DNA from: an uncultured Methanobrevibacter sp.
GTDB lineage: Archaea; Methanobacteriota; Methanobacteria; Methanobacteriales; Methanobacteriaceae
DNA length: 17,142 nt
NCBI GenBank assembly: GCA_902795935.1
Contig: CADBMS010000073.1
Location: forward strand, 1 to 17,142
Direction: 5' to 3'
The notes under the pieces: generated by a model
Told to the model about the DNA's origin: nothing
Seen by the model: only the letters and a program-made list of their open reading frames with translations
Database searches by the model: none
In this document: positions 1 through 7,922 of the stretch, piece after piece
Numbering within the stretch: position 1 is the stretch's first letter
Layout: each line of letters begins with the position of its first letter
Program-made: the position numbers and the translations under genes

Positions 1-56
1 ATAGAAATTTGGGGTAAAAATCAATTTTAAGTGCAAAAATAAAAATTAGAAAAAAA

Positions 57-88
57 GGTTTTCTACAAAGCCTAAAAATTATATATAC
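57..88 (+). promoter_or_regulatory. Promoter with upstream dyad for the nitroreductase gene
   Basis: An imperfect inverted repeat GGTTTT-CTAC-AAAGCC (57-72) is followed by a purine-rich BRE-like stretch (TAAAAA) and a TATA box, TTATATATAC (79-88). The TATA centre lies about 25 bases before the ATG at 109, so transcription should begin at or next to the start codon. No Shine-Dalgarno sequence precedes that ATG, which fits a leaderless mRNA. Nearly the same dyad and flanks precede ftr at the other end of the window. Bases 1-56 hold only A-rich sequence with no gene that I can see. Confidence 0.6.
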
Positions 89-108
89 AATAAAACTTAA
101 TTAAAAAT

Positions 109-627
109 ATGTCTGATTTTGAAGAAATTATAAACACACGAAGAAGTATTCGTGAATACACCAACGAAGATGTTAGTGATGAATTAATATTAAAAATTTT
201 AAAAGCAGGAATGCAAGCTCCAGGAAGTAGATTAGGTGCTGAACCTTGGGAGTTTGTTGTTATTAAAAATAAAGACACTTTAACTAAAATTGGTGAAATT
301 AAGCCCAGAGTTACCAATGCTCCCGTAGCTATTGTTTTAGTGGCCAATATTGAAAGGGCATTTTATAAAACAGTGTGGCAACAAGACATGGGTGCTGCTT
401 GTGAAAATATGCTACTTGAAGCAGTTAACCTTGGATTAGGTGGTCTTTGGAATGGTGTTGCACCTGATGAAGAAAGAATGATTAAAATTGGAAAAATCAT
501 AGGTATAGACGATATTAGTGATTTAAAACCATATTCTATTGTAACTGTAGGTTATCCTGCTGAAGGTTGGGAAAATAAATTTATGGACAAATTTGATGAA
601 ACTAGAATCCATTATGAATCATATTAA
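109..627 (+). CDS. Nitroreductase family FMN-dependent oxidoreductase
   Basis: A 172-residue protein of the nitroreductase superfamily, whose members are FMN-binding homodimers that reduce nitro groups, quinones, flavins or related compounds with NAD(P)H. Family features are the N-terminal RRSIREY (residues 11-17, the FMN phosphate-binding region), APGSR (37-41), EPWEFVV (45-51), the helix starting QDMGAACENM (92-101), and GLGGLWNG (109-116), a flavin-contacting loop. The length is normal for the compact subfamily common in anaerobes. The ATG at 109 is the only sensible start and lacks a ribosome binding site, while a TATA box sits at leaderless spacing. It stands alone, convergent with ehbQ. 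The physiological substrate cannot be told from sequence. A role in redox or cofactor handling is only inference. Confidence 0.9.
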   Translation: MSDFEEIINTRRSIREYTNEDVSDELILKILKAGMQAPGSRLGAEPWEFVVIKNKDTLTKIGEIKPRVTNAPVAIVLVANIERAFYKTVWQQDMGAACENMLLEAVNLGLGGLWNGVAPDEERMIKIGKIIGIDDISDLKPYSIVTVGYPAEGWENKFMDKFDETRIHYESY

Positions 628-647
628 TAAAAATAAGAGAATAATGA

Positions 648-670
648 TTGTATTAATTGTTCAATTACAA
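648..670 (+). terminator. Weak stem-loop downstream of the nitroreductase
   Basis: TAATTG (654-659) and CAATTA (662-667) can pair around a two-base loop, and TTG (648-650) with CAA (668-670) extends the stem across a bulge. It begins about 20 bases after the stop codon. No U-tract follows, so termination here is only a suggestion. The rest of the 628-753 gap is AT-rich without a gene. Confidence 0.25.
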
Positions 671-753
671 GAATTCAGTACGAATTATATTAATCCTATT
701 TGTTTTAATAAATTAGGGCAACATAGAATATTAAAGTTTATAAATTTAATATC

Positions 754-1410
754 TTAAAATCTCATATTTGACATTTTTTTAACATTAAATACTGCAGTAT
801 CAGCTATTGACATTACAGACATTACACCAGCTTGTATTGGATCAGTTATAACTAAATCCGCCATATTTGGAACACTACCAGCCATATTTAAACTTATTAC
901 TACAATATCATGTTCTTTTTTTATTTTTTTAATAGCCTTAGTGATTTTACCACCCATTATTGAACCTGCTAGAACTATTGCATGAACTCTTGGTATGCGG
1001 CCTGCTGCTAATACGGCTTCTGCTATTTCATCTTCACCTACTAAAGGAATTGTATCCACACTTATTTTTTCTCCCCGTATGTTGTGTCTATCTGCTTCAC
1101 TAACTGCACCCATAGCTACTTGTGATACCTGTGCCCCTCCACCGACAATAATTATTCTTTTCCCATAAATGTCATCAAATGAGGGGTGTATTTCAACTGC
1201 AAGTACATAATCTAATTTGTTAATTGAGTCTATTAATTCATTTATGTTTGATACATTTTCTAACTCCAGATATATTATACCCATGCCTTTTTTTTCAACA
1301 TATAGATACGTATAAGTTATATTAATATGTTTAGATGCAATCATATCTGTTATTTGATTTAAAACCCCTGGTTTTTCTACAGATTTGATTGTTAATGAAA
1401 TTGTGTTCAT
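754..1410 (-). CDS. ehbQ: EhbQ, ACT-domain protein of the Ehb cluster
   Basis: A 218-residue soluble protein. The N-terminal part (about 1-75, starting [19 protein letters not shown]) is an ACT domain, the small-molecule sensing fold of many amino-acid-responsive enzymes. The C-terminal part (about 84-218) is the conserved domain of the methanogen EhbQ/DUF5612 family, with a glycine-rich turn [10 protein letters not shown] (90-99), [18 protein letters not shown] (137-154) and [20 protein letters not shown] (184-203). It has no cluster-binding cysteines and no membrane segments, so it is more likely regulatory than catalytic. Position as the last ehb gene matches known Methanobacteriales clusters. 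The start at 1410 has an AAGGAGA ribosome binding site (1421-1427). Unlike its upstream neighbours it is set apart by a 205-base gap with an apparent terminator and promoter. The ligand is unknown. Confidence 0.8.
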   Translation of the reverse strand: MNTISLTIKSVEKPGVLNQITDMIASKHINITYTYLYVEKKGMGIIYLELENVSNINELIDSINKLDYVLAVEIHPSFDDIYGKRIIIVGGGAQVSQVAMGAVSEADRHNIRGEKISVDTIPLVGEDEIAEAVLAAGRIPRVHAIVLAGSIMGGKITKAIKKIKKEHDIVVISLNMAGSVPNMADLVITDPIQAGVMSVMSIADTAVFNVKKMSNMRF

Positions 1411-1450
1411 TTTATAATTTTCTCCTTTAGAATTATTGAATTATACTAAA

Positions 1451-1460
1451 TTATAAATAT
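1451..1460 (-). promoter_or_regulatory. Candidate TATA box for a separate ehbQ transcript
   Basis: On the minus strand ATATTTATAA (1460-1451) lies about 25 bases before a start site expected near 1430, just upstream of the ribosome binding site at 1421-1427. The sequence is very AT-rich, so chance matches are easy. The 205-base gap and the oligo-U tract upstream make a separate promoter reasonable. Confidence 0.4.
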
Positions 1461-1590
1461 GATTTTTTAATAGAATATTGTATTTTTATTAAATACAAAA
1501 ATAATTTAATTTTTTTAAGTGAGGACTATATAAAAAATTAGTTAAACTATTCTATGAAGTTAATATTGTGAAATTAAATAGATATGATGA

Positions 1591-1604
1591 TAAAAAATAA
1601 AAAG
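1591..1604 (-). terminator. Oligo-U terminator after ehbP
   Basis: On the minus strand, 11 bases after the ehbP stop codon, the transcript runs C-U5-A-U6-A, a typical archaeal oligo-U termination signal. The AAAATAAAA just before it can pair loosely with the U-tract. It probably ends, at least partly, the ehbA-ehbP transcript. The remaining gap down to ehbQ (1411-1590) shows no gene. Confidence 0.5.
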
Positions 1605-1615
1605 TTTTATTTTAT

Positions 1616-1870
1616 TTACCGCTTTAATTTATCTAAAGCTTCTTTTTCTTGACGGAACATACTTAAATAATTGTCTTCATAAGTAACTGGAGTAATAATC
1701 AACCCAAGATTTTCATGTTCTTCAATCCAAGATTCATCGAAAACTGGAACTTCAATTTTTATAGGTTCTGCTGTTGGATTAACAACAATAATATTTCTAT
1801 ATGGGAAGTCTACTTCAACAATGTATCCTCCTAAACTTATGATATTATAAGGTCTCATGACGAATTTCAT
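1616..1870 (-). CDS. ehbP: EhbP, small hydrophilic Ehb subunit
   Basis: An 84-residue hydrophilic protein without membrane segments, cysteines or a signal peptide, matching the small soluble EhbP subunit in size and place. It has a short conserved-looking stretch [20 protein letters not shown] (29-48) and a charged C-terminal helix. Its biochemical role is not known. It may help assemble or stabilise the peripheral arm. The ATG at 1870 has a strong AAGGTGA ribosome binding site five bases upstream. It lies 44 bases after ehbO and is the last gene of the main operon. Identification rests largely on operon order, since the sequence carries no catalytic motif. Confidence 0.75.
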   Translation of the reverse strand: MKFVMRPYNIISLGGYIVEVDFPYRNIIVVNPTAEPIKIEVPVFDESWIEEHENLGLIITPVTYEDNYLSMFRQEKEALDKLKR

Positions 1871-1914
1871 ATAATCACCTTTTAATGGAATAATCTTGTT
1901 TTATTTTATGAATT

Positions 1915-2916
1915 CTAGAAAAATGCCCCTATTATTGCTAAAACTCCTAATAGTGAAGTACCTATTACAAAAGGATAAAATTGTTTGTATGTGAATACTG
2001 GTGAAAATGCACTGAATACTCCCATTAATACAGGGAATAATATTACAATGAAAATGTTCACTAAGAAACTCCAATTAAAAATATTTGGAGGTAATCCTAA
2101 GAATAATACTGAAAATAATGTTGCTAAAGTGAACATTAAAAATGCACGACTTATTACTACAAAAGCACGTGAATTAGCAGCATATTCCATGTAGGGACCT
2201 TCAATAACATCTGCTTTAGTTTTTAATATTGCAAATGGATATTCATTTAATAAAATCATGTACCCTATAAAGAAGACTATTGCTCCAATAACTCCTGCAA
2301 AACTGAATAATATTGGACCATTTATTTGTTGATAAATAATTATATCTGATAAAAGTAAACTACTACTTTTAACTACAGGCACAAATAATGCCAAATATAT
2401 TGGAATTGAACCGAATGCTATCAATTTAAATGCACGATTTGCACTTATATCTTCTATAAATGATTTAGTAGCTTGTTTGTATTGTTTAGCCCCCTTAACA
2501 TCATCAGGGAAAGGCATATTCATTGACATTACAGATTTTGATAAAGACCCCATGAATATATAAATAATTTCTTCTATTTTTAATAATCCTATTATCGTTA
2601 ATATACTTGCAAATACACCCAAAAAGTAAAATTGAGGCATTAATATTAAAAATATTAAAGTAATTACTATTAATCCTATTAAAGGTAGTTTGTTGTATAC
2701 TTCAGGCATTGGCGAATTTGGAGTTATAGATTCTTTGAAGAAAAATTTTATAGGAGCCATTAAACCAGGACTAGATACTGGTGGACCTATTCTTTGCTGA
2801 ATTCTAGCATGAATAAATTTTCTTTCAATACCTGGAAGAAACATACATATCAACAATGATACAATTAATGTTCCAAATACTGCAACATATGAATTTAATA
2901 TATTTGTAAATTCCAT
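1915..2916 (-). CDS. ehbO: EhbO, NuoH-like membrane subunit of energy-converting hydrogenase B
   Basis: A 333-residue integral membrane protein of the complex I subunit 1 (NuoH/EchB) family, which anchors the hydrogenase module and links electron transfer to ion movement. It shows about eight hydrophobic segments. The hallmark basic loop [16 protein letters not shown] (31-46) is present, and KFFFKES follows at 57-63. The acidic loop reads [20 protein letters not shown] (223-242) continuing into MEYAANSRA, corresponding to the conserved E-rich loop of NuoH. The length fits the family. Start ATG 2916 has AAGGGG upstream, and the gene begins 19 bases after ehbN. Residues 1-46 carry the best-conserved motif, so the family call is secure. 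Confidence 0.93.
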   Translation of the reverse strand: MEFTNILNSYVAVFGTLIVSLLICMFLPGIERKFIHARIQQRIGPPVSSPGLMAPIKFFFKESITPNSPMPEVYNKLPLIGLIVITLIFLILMPQFYFLGVFASILTIIGLLKIEEIIYIFMGSLSKSVMSMNMPFPDDVKGAKQYKQATKSFIEDISANRAFKLIAFGSIPIYLALFVPVVKSSSLLLSDIIIYQQINGPILFSFAGVIGAIVFFIGYMILLNEYPFAILKTKADVIEGPYMEYAANSRAFVVISRAFLMFTLATLFSVLFLGLPPNIFNWSFLVNIFIVILFPVLMGVFSAFSPVFTYKQFYPFVIGTSLLGVLAIIGAFF

Positions 2917-2935
2917 GAATTACATCCCCTTACCA

Positions 2936-4087
2936 TTATTTTTCTCCTTTGCTTAGAGGAGTGTATTGTATTTTTATGGCCCTATCCGTACATGTAAAAC
3001 AGGGATCACATTGTACAATAGCTAATTGAGCTTCAGTTATATGCGTACCTATACATGCATGTTGCATTGCACCTATATTTGACATAGAAGGCGTTCTTAT
3101 GACTGACCCTCGGATTCTTCCATCTTCTAATGCATATGAATGATATAATTTACCCCTAGGAGCTTCAACATAATTTTTTATAATATCAGTATCAATCATT
3201 TCCCAATTTCGATTAGTTAATGGACCTTTTGGTAGGTCTTTTATAGCTTGTTTTATGATTTTAATAGATTCAGGTATTTCTAATACTCTTATTAATAGGT
3301 TAGATTTAACATCACCATCATCTTGAGTTATAACATTAAATTCAAATGGATCATATTGTTTCATTTCACGTCTTAAGTCTAATTCCACACCAGTGGCTCT
3401 TAATGTTGGGCCAGATGCAGCTAATTTTATTGCATCTTGTTTTGTTAAAACTCCCACACCAGTTATCCTAGACATTATTATAGGATCTGATATGAAACGA
3501 TCTGCAAATTCCATTACTCTTTTTTCGATAGAATCTAAACCTTCAAGTATTTTTTGTATTTTCATTTCATCTAAGTCACATCTAGGTCTAACTCCACCTA
3601 TAACCGAACAACCATATTGTACTCTGTTACCTCCAACCATAGATAATAAGCCCATAACAGTTTCTCTTATATAGAATAATCGCATAGAAAAAGTTTCATG
3701 GCCCAATACTTCATTTCCATGAGCTAAATATAATAAATGACTATGAATTCTTTCTAATTCAGCCATTATTAACCTTATGTATTCTGCTCTTTCTGGAACA
3801 TCTATTTCTAATCCTTTTTCAGCAACCAATACGGAATTCCATAAATGCACATTAGAACAGATTCCACAAATTTTTTCAGTTAAACTATTAGCTTTTTCTA
3901 CAGGTAACCCTTCCATTATCCGTTCTACACCCCTATGGTTAACACCCACAGTAATTTCTGCATCCTTAACTAACTCATCTTCAACGAATAATCTTACTCT
4001 GTAAGGTTCTAAAGCGGCAGAATGAACAGGACCCATTGATATTTCTGTTTCTATTATTTGACGCTTTGAATTATTATTTTTATTCAT
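2936..4087 (-). CDS. ehbN: EhbN, [NiFe] hydrogenase large subunit
   Basis: A 383-residue catalytic large subunit of the group 4 membrane-bound [NiFe] hydrogenases, related to NuoD/EchE. Both pairs of active-site cysteines are visible: EKICGIC (71-77, C74 and C77) near the N-terminus and DPCFTC (361-366, C363 and C366) near the C-terminus. The usual R of RxCGxC is K here. HRGVERI (51-57) and SMGPVHSA (17-24) are further family signatures. The protein ends 17 residues after the last NiFe cysteine, as in group 4 enzymes whose large subunit is not trimmed by a maturation protease. Three in-frame starts lie close together (GTG 4096, ATG 4090, ATG 4087). ATG 4087 has GGGTG six bases upstream, the best spacing. 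ATG 4090 is almost as likely. Confidence 0.95.
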   Translation of the reverse strand: MNKNNNSKRQIIETEISMGPVHSAALEPYRVRLFVEDELVKDAEITVGVNHRGVERIMEGLPVEKANSLTEKICGICSNVHLWNSVLVAEKGLEIDVPERAEYIRLIMAELERIHSHLLYLAHGNEVLGHETFSMRLFYIRETVMGLLSMVGGNRVQYGCSVIGGVRPRCDLDEMKIQKILEGLDSIEKRVMEFADRFISDPIIMSRITGVGVLTKQDAIKLAASGPTLRATGVELDLRREMKQYDPFEFNVITQDDGDVKSNLLIRVLEIPESIKIIKQAIKDLPKGPLTNRNWEMIDTDIIKNYVEAPRGKLYHSYALEDGRIRGSVIRTPSMSNIGAMQHACIGTHITEAQLAIVQCDPCFTCTDRAIKIQYTPLSKGEK

Positions 4088-4131
4088 CATACACACCCAT
4101 TAAACTATTTTATGGTGAAATCATTTATTAT

Positions 4132-4578
4132 TTAATCAGCTTCCAATAATTTTGGTAAAGCAGAAACTGCTCCTGCTAAAACATCTTCACATCTAACTGC
4201 ACATCCAGGCACCTTAGCATCCACAGGTATAATATTCTCCACAGGACCTGCAATTTCATCTGATGGTATGTCACCATGAATATTTTTATAAACTCCTCCC
4301 ATAACAGCACATGCACCAGCAGCTATAACTGCTTTAGGGTTAGGTATTGAGTTATAGATTTTTTTAAGAGGTTCCTCATTATGTTTAGTTACAGGACCAG
4401 TTACAATTAATACATCTGCTTCACGAGGATTCCATGTTAAAAATATCTTATATTGTTCTATATCAAATCTTGGTGAGAGAACAGCATTTACTATTTCAAT
4501 ATCACAACCATTACAGCCCCCAGTATAAACTAACATTACATGAACTGCCCTTGCCCTTGAATATGATTTAAGGCCCAT
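4132..4578 (-). CDS. ehbM: EhbM, [NiFe] hydrogenase small subunit (NuoB-like)
   Basis: A 148-residue small subunit of the group 4 hydrogenase, homologous to NuoB and EchC, which carries the [4Fe-4S] cluster next to the NiFe site. The four expected ligands are C22 and C25 in [10 protein letters not shown]90 in [10 protein letters not shown] and C126 in [11 protein letters not shown]. An extra cysteine, C130, follows where relatives usually have PGCPPRP. There is no Tat signal and no C-terminal extension, as is normal for this group. The ATG at 4578 directly follows the ehbL stop codon (TAAATG), and its ribosome binding site GGGTGA lies inside the end of ehbL, so translation is probably coupled. 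Confidence 0.94.
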   Translation of the reverse strand: MGLKSYSRARAVHVMLVYTGGCNGCDIEIVNAVLSPRFDIEQYKIFLTWNPREADVLIVTGPVTKHNEEPLKKIYNSIPNPKAVIAAGACAVMGGVYKNIHGDIPSDEIAGPVENIIPVDAKVPGCAVRCEDVLAGAVSALPKLLEAD

Positions 4579-5085
4579 TTAATCACCCTCACCTATTTTT
4601 TTACTGTTTTTATTTTTTATTATTGTTTTATCTGATAAAAATTGAGATATGAATGCTACTTTATCTTCAGAAATCTTGAATGGCTTCCCCATTAAGTCTT
4701 TTATATCTGTTTCAGCCAAACCAACATCATTTGGATGTATTGTTGCTGCTTCACCAAATAAAGCATAAATCGGACAAAAATCATGGCAATAATAACAATT
4801 TATACATTTTAAACTGTTTAATCTAGGAATTTGTGTTTTTTCTAAACCTTCCATTAATGTGACTGGCGTTTCAATATCAATCATTTCTACTGCACCCGTA
4901 GGACAAACATTTGAGCACCCACCACATCCGATACATGAATTTTCAGCTACTTTTTGTGTTGGTTCAACATTACCATTAAGGATTTTATCCCTCATTTCAA
5001 GATCAGTAACTCTATCTGAGGCAAATAATATTCTTTTTAAATTAGTTAATGCTCCTTCAAAGATTATACGTATTAAATTTCTCAT
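4579..5085 (-). CDS. ehbL: EhbL, 2[4Fe-4S] ferredoxin subunit (NuoI-like)
   Basis: A 168-residue soluble iron-sulfur protein with two complete CxxCxxCxxxCP motifs: [12 protein letters not shown] (51-62) and [12 protein letters not shown] (94-105). They should hold two [4Fe-4S] clusters passing electrons between the hydrogenase small subunit and ferredoxins, like NuoI/EchF. The flanking N-terminal 50 residues and the C-terminal 60 residues are hydrophilic and subfamily-specific. The start codon overlaps the end of ehbK as ATGA (5085-5082), and its stop abuts the ehbM start, so the three genes are almost certainly co-translated. Confidence 0.92.
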   Translation of the reverse strand: MRNLIRIIFEGALTNLKRILFASDRVTDLEMRDKILNGNVEPTQKVAENSCIGCGGCSNVCPTGAVEMIDIETPVTLMEGLEKTQIPRLNSLKCINCYYCHDFCPIYALFGEAATIHPNDVGLAETDIKDLMGKPFKISEDKVAFISQFLSDKTIIKNKNSKKIGEGD

Positions 5086-6437
5086 ATTAATTCCCCAAAT
5101 TCCCTTTCAATAGTTATTGCTTTTGATGGACAAATATTTACACAAGCTCCACAACAAATACATTTATTTTCATCTATTTCGAAGTTGTCATTATCATTTT
5201 CACATATAGCCTCTTTAGGACATATGTTTTTACATAAATTACACTTTATACATAGATTATTTGATAAATATATGGAATGAGGTTCTATTAGATATTTTCT
5301 AAGTGTTGTTTTTGGTATAGCATCAACTGGACAATATATTGCACATTTTTCACATAATACACATTTATCTGAATCTACAAGTATACTGCCTCTTTTAAGA
5401 GTTATTGCTTTATTGTTACATACTTCAGCACATATTCCACAAGATATGCAATCTTCAGAGACTTTTCCATCCCAAATAATTGTTTTGAAACCACGAGCTT
5501 TGTTAATATTACATGCTTTTACACATTGGCCACAAGATACACAATAACCCATTAATCCCATATCTTCATTTTCTTTTAGTGTTTTAACAGGACATACATC
5601 TAAACATTCTTTTGTTATGCATTCTAAACAAATAATTGGGTTTGCTCTTACTTTATTATCAATATATTTTAATGCACCATTAGGACATGCATTTACACAT
5701 AATCCACAATTTAAACAAGAGATTATACTTCCACTAATCACATCTCCTTCATTTAAATGATCAATTTCTAATTTAAAATCATTTAAATCAATTGCATTAT
5801 TAGGACAAGCTCTAAGACATGTGAAACATAATACACATCTATCTTGATCAATTACACCATTATTAATTGCTTTTTGTGGACAGTTATTTTCACAAATCTT
5901 ACAGTTAGTACACTTGCCAAATTGATCAATATCTATTTGAATTGATTCTGTTGGACATTTAGTTTCACATTTGCGACAGAGTGTGCATTTTTCTATGTCA
6001 GTAATTACATTAACTCTGCTAATTTCTTTATGATTTATATATTTTGGTTTTTTAAAATTTGTTACTAAGTTTAGTGAATTTAAGAAATTTAATTGTCTTT
6101 CTTCAATGACCTCATAAGCATCCATTCGTGCATTATTTGGACACGAATCTGTACATAAACCACATCTAGCACATATTCCACAGGTTACACCATTTTCTAT
6201 ATGTATGCTGTTAACTGGACAGTTGTATTCACATATACCGCACCCATTACAGCGACTCCTATCTATTACATAACCACCATATTTATTAGAAGATATGGCT
6301 TTGTTTGGACATACTTCTTCACATTTCCCACATGTAATGCAACTAAAAGCTTTACCATCAATTAAGCGTATGGCTCCCGTGGGACAAGCCCTAATACAAT
6401 TTCCTGAACCATTACATTTGTTAGTTGATAAAAACAT
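5082..6437 (-). CDS. ehbK: EhbK, polyferredoxin with 14 cluster motifs
   Basis: A 451-residue polyferredoxin made of tandem bacterial-type ferredoxin units. I count 14 CxxCxxCxxxC-type motifs along its length, the number known for EhbK of Methanothermobacter. Thirteen keep four cysteines. The first, [11 protein letters not shown] (8-18), has Ser11 where the second cysteine belongs. The ninth, [13 protein letters not shown], has a longer C-x4-C step, and the fourth is preceded by an additional cysteine (CGICARC). A longer non-cluster linker separates motifs four and five. The protein is soluble and probably an electron relay or store on the hydrogenase. ATG 6437 with GGAAGG upstream is preferred over an in-frame TTG five codons earlier. 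It overlaps ehbL by four bases. Confidence 0.93.
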   Translation of the reverse strand: MFLSTNKCNGSGNCIRACPTGAIRLIDGKAFSCITCGKCEEVCPNKAISSNKYGGYVIDRSRCNGCGICEYNCPVNSIHIENGVTCGICARCGLCTDSCPNNARMDAYEVIEERQLNFLNSLNLVTNFKKPKYINHKEISRVNVITDIEKCTLCRKCETKCPTESIQIDIDQFGKCTNCKICENNCPQKAINNGVIDQDRCVLCFTCLRACPNNAIDLNDFKLEIDHLNEGDVISGSIISCLNCGLCVNACPNGALKYIDNKVRANPIICLECITKECLDVCPVKTLKENEDMGLMGYCVSCGQCVKACNINKARGFKTIIWDGKVSEDCISCGICAEVCNNKAITLKRGSILVDSDKCVLCEKCAIYCPVDAIPKTTLRKYLIEPHSIYLSNNLCIKCNLCKNICPKEAICENDNDNFEIDENKCICCGACVNICPSKAITIEREFGELI

Positions 6438-6505
6438 GATAATTCCTTCCAATTAATTTCTCCAGATTATTATTTATAATGATAAAATTATTAATCTAAG
6501 TATAA

Positions 6506-6751
6506 TTATCGTCCCCACACTAGTTTTCCAGCAATTATACCAATTATTCCCGTTACAAAACCTGATGCTAATGGCATATCTGCATAATATGGGTAAGGCC
6601 CTATTTGCCAAGCTACAAATAAAGAAACTAAAAATATCAGCATAAATGAGGATAATGGGAACTTTATGTTACTTTCAGGTTTTGTTTTAATCCTAGTTCC
6701 AAATATGAATCCTATTAAAAATCCAAATATTATTGGGCCAAGGTTTAACAT
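6506..6751 (-). CDS. ehbJ: EhbJ, small membrane subunit of Ehb
   Basis: An 81-residue hydrophobic protein with about three membrane segments (roughly 5-20, 35-50 and 60-77) separated by a short basic loop GTRIKTKPE (18-26). It corresponds to EhbJ by size and place between the Mrp-like EhbI and the polyferredoxin EhbK. I see no catalytic or metal-binding motif, and its role in the membrane arm is unknown. The ATG at 6751 has an AAAGGAGA ribosome binding site. It lies 47 bases after ehbI and 68 bases before ehbK, the loosest spacing inside the operon. Confidence 0.75.
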   Translation of the reverse strand: MLNLGPIIFGFLIGFIFGTRIKTKPESNIKFPLSSFMLIFLVSLFVAWQIGPYPYYADMPLASGFVTGIIGIIAGKLVWGR

Positions 6752-6798
6752 TATATTTTATCTCCTTTAATTTTTGTATAAATTATATTTATAAAGTT

Positions 6799-7269
6799 TT
6801 ATTCATTTTCGATTTTATTATGCGGTTTAAATTGCATGAAAGTGATTACAATAACACTTAAACCTATCGCTACTTTCAAGCCAACTGCTATATTAAGATA
6901 AGGTATTATTCCTGCATAGGTTATGTCCGGATAATTGAATATGCATTGAATATTTGCAGGTACGATATTGCTTAAATCAACCCCAATATTATAAAGGAAT
7001 GAACCAGCAAATACTAAACCTGCTAATCCTAATAAAATATATAATAATGCACCAATACTTTCTATTGCAGACATAAAATTATGTGATAAATCTAATGGGT
7101 TATCTTTTAATCCATAAACTATAACACAGAATATTATTCCAGAGGCAATCATAGCCCCTCCTTGAAATCCTCCACCAGGCGTTATATGACCACCCAATAT
7201 CGTCACTATTCCCATACACATTATCAATAAAGATAATGGTAAAACTAATATTTTCAATATAGTGCTCAT
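6799..7269 (-). CDS. ehbI: EhbI, MnhB/MrpB-like membrane subunit
   Basis: A 156-residue membrane protein of the MnhB/MrpB (PF04039-type) family, a piece of the antiporter-like arm. The signature [14 protein letters not shown] (27-40) follows the first hydrophobic segment, and about four membrane segments are present in total. The ATG at 7269 has a near-perfect GGAGGT ribosome binding site formed by the last codons of ehbH and sits one base after the ehbH stop. A longer in-frame form starting at a TTG (7305) inside ehbH lacks such a site and is unlikely. In the MBH and Mrp complexes the equivalent subunit contributes to the ion-translocation module. Confidence 0.9.
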   Translation of the reverse strand: MSTILKILVLPLSLLIMCMGIVTILGGHITPGGGFQGGAMIASGIIFCVIVYGLKDNPLDLSHNFMSAIESIGALLYILLGLAGLVFAGSFLYNIGVDLSNIVPANIQCIFNYPDITYAGIIPYLNIAVGLKVAIGLSVIVITFMQFKPHNKIENE

Positions 7270-7270
7270 A

Positions 7271-7549
7271 TTATTTACCTCCAAAATCTTCTTTTCCCCT
7301 ACCAAAGATTAACATTGTAATTACAACAGCAGTGACAAGGATTAATGCTTCTCCAAGAGTATCATAACCTCTCCAATCAAATACAACATTAGTAACTAAG
7401 TTTGGTGCTATTTCAGTTCCAACCCAAATGTATATTAGATTTATACCCTCATTTATGGATTTACTTAATCCTACAAATGAATCTAACAAACTTACTCCAA
7501 ATACTACAATCGCTAATGATGCTATAATTTGTTTTATACTCTCAGACAT
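7271..7549 (-). CDS. ehbH: EhbH, MbhE-like (MrpA C-terminal) membrane subunit
   Basis: A 92-residue membrane protein with two hydrophobic segments flanking [20 protein letters not shown] (48-67). This matches the MbhE-type domain, which forms the last part of the large MrpA antiporter subunit and is encoded separately in energy-converting hydrogenases. The start overlaps the end of ehbG by eight bases (7542-7549), with GGGGTG upstream at good spacing, so translation is coupled. Its tail supplies the ribosome binding site of ehbI. In Mrp-type complexes this domain packs beside MnhB, the next gene product here. Confidence 0.85.
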   Translation of the reverse strand: MSESIKQIIASLAIVVFGVSLLDSFVGLSKSINEGINLIYIWVGTEIAPNLVTNVVFDWRGYDTLGEALILVTAVVITMLIFGRGKEDFGGK

Positions 7550-7877
7550 ATTTTACACCCCAATAGAACATCGAAACCAAAAGTGCCAAGGTAATTAATG
7601 CATAAAACATCATATTATTTAAAGAATCATTTTGTGCTCTCCTAAGTTTAGGCATTATCGGCATATTAGTTAGTATTATTGCAAATATTACTAAAATGCC
7701 CATAATCATTAAAATTGGATTGATTTTTCTTAATAATATGGAGGTGATTAAAATCGATACGATTACTACTAATTCTGATGCCAAATATGATGCTGTTGAT
7801 ACACCAGAAACTGTTTCATTTTCAGTTTTACTTTGAATCTGTTTTATTTTATCATTTACTAAATCATAAAGATTCAT
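7542..7877 (-). CDS. ehbG: EhbG, small membrane subunit of Ehb
   Basis: A 111-residue protein with a hydrophilic N-terminus of about 25 residues, then about three membrane segments (roughly 30-50, 52-70 and 88-107) with a basic loop KLRRAQ between the last two. It matches EhbG in length and position, but shows no motif that I can tie to an Mrp or complex I subunit. The start ATG 7877 has GGAGG six bases upstream. It lies 45 bases downstream of ehbF and overlaps ehbH. The function in the membrane arm is unknown. Confidence 0.75.
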   Translation of the reverse strand: MNLYDLVNDKIKQIQSKTENETVSGVSTASYLASELVVIVSILITSILLRKINPILMIMGILVIFAIILTNMPIMPKLRRAQNDSLNNMMFYALITLALLVSMFYWGVKYV

Positions 7878-7922
7878 AATAAGCCTCCAAAATAATTTAT
7901 TAGTAGTTTAGTAGAATACATT

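Noticed and set aside
728..752. ATATTAAA/TTTAATAT inverted repeat after ehbQ as a terminator
   Set aside because: It is made only of A and T with a nine-base loop and no U-run, so the hairpin would be very weak. It may be chance in AT-rich DNA.
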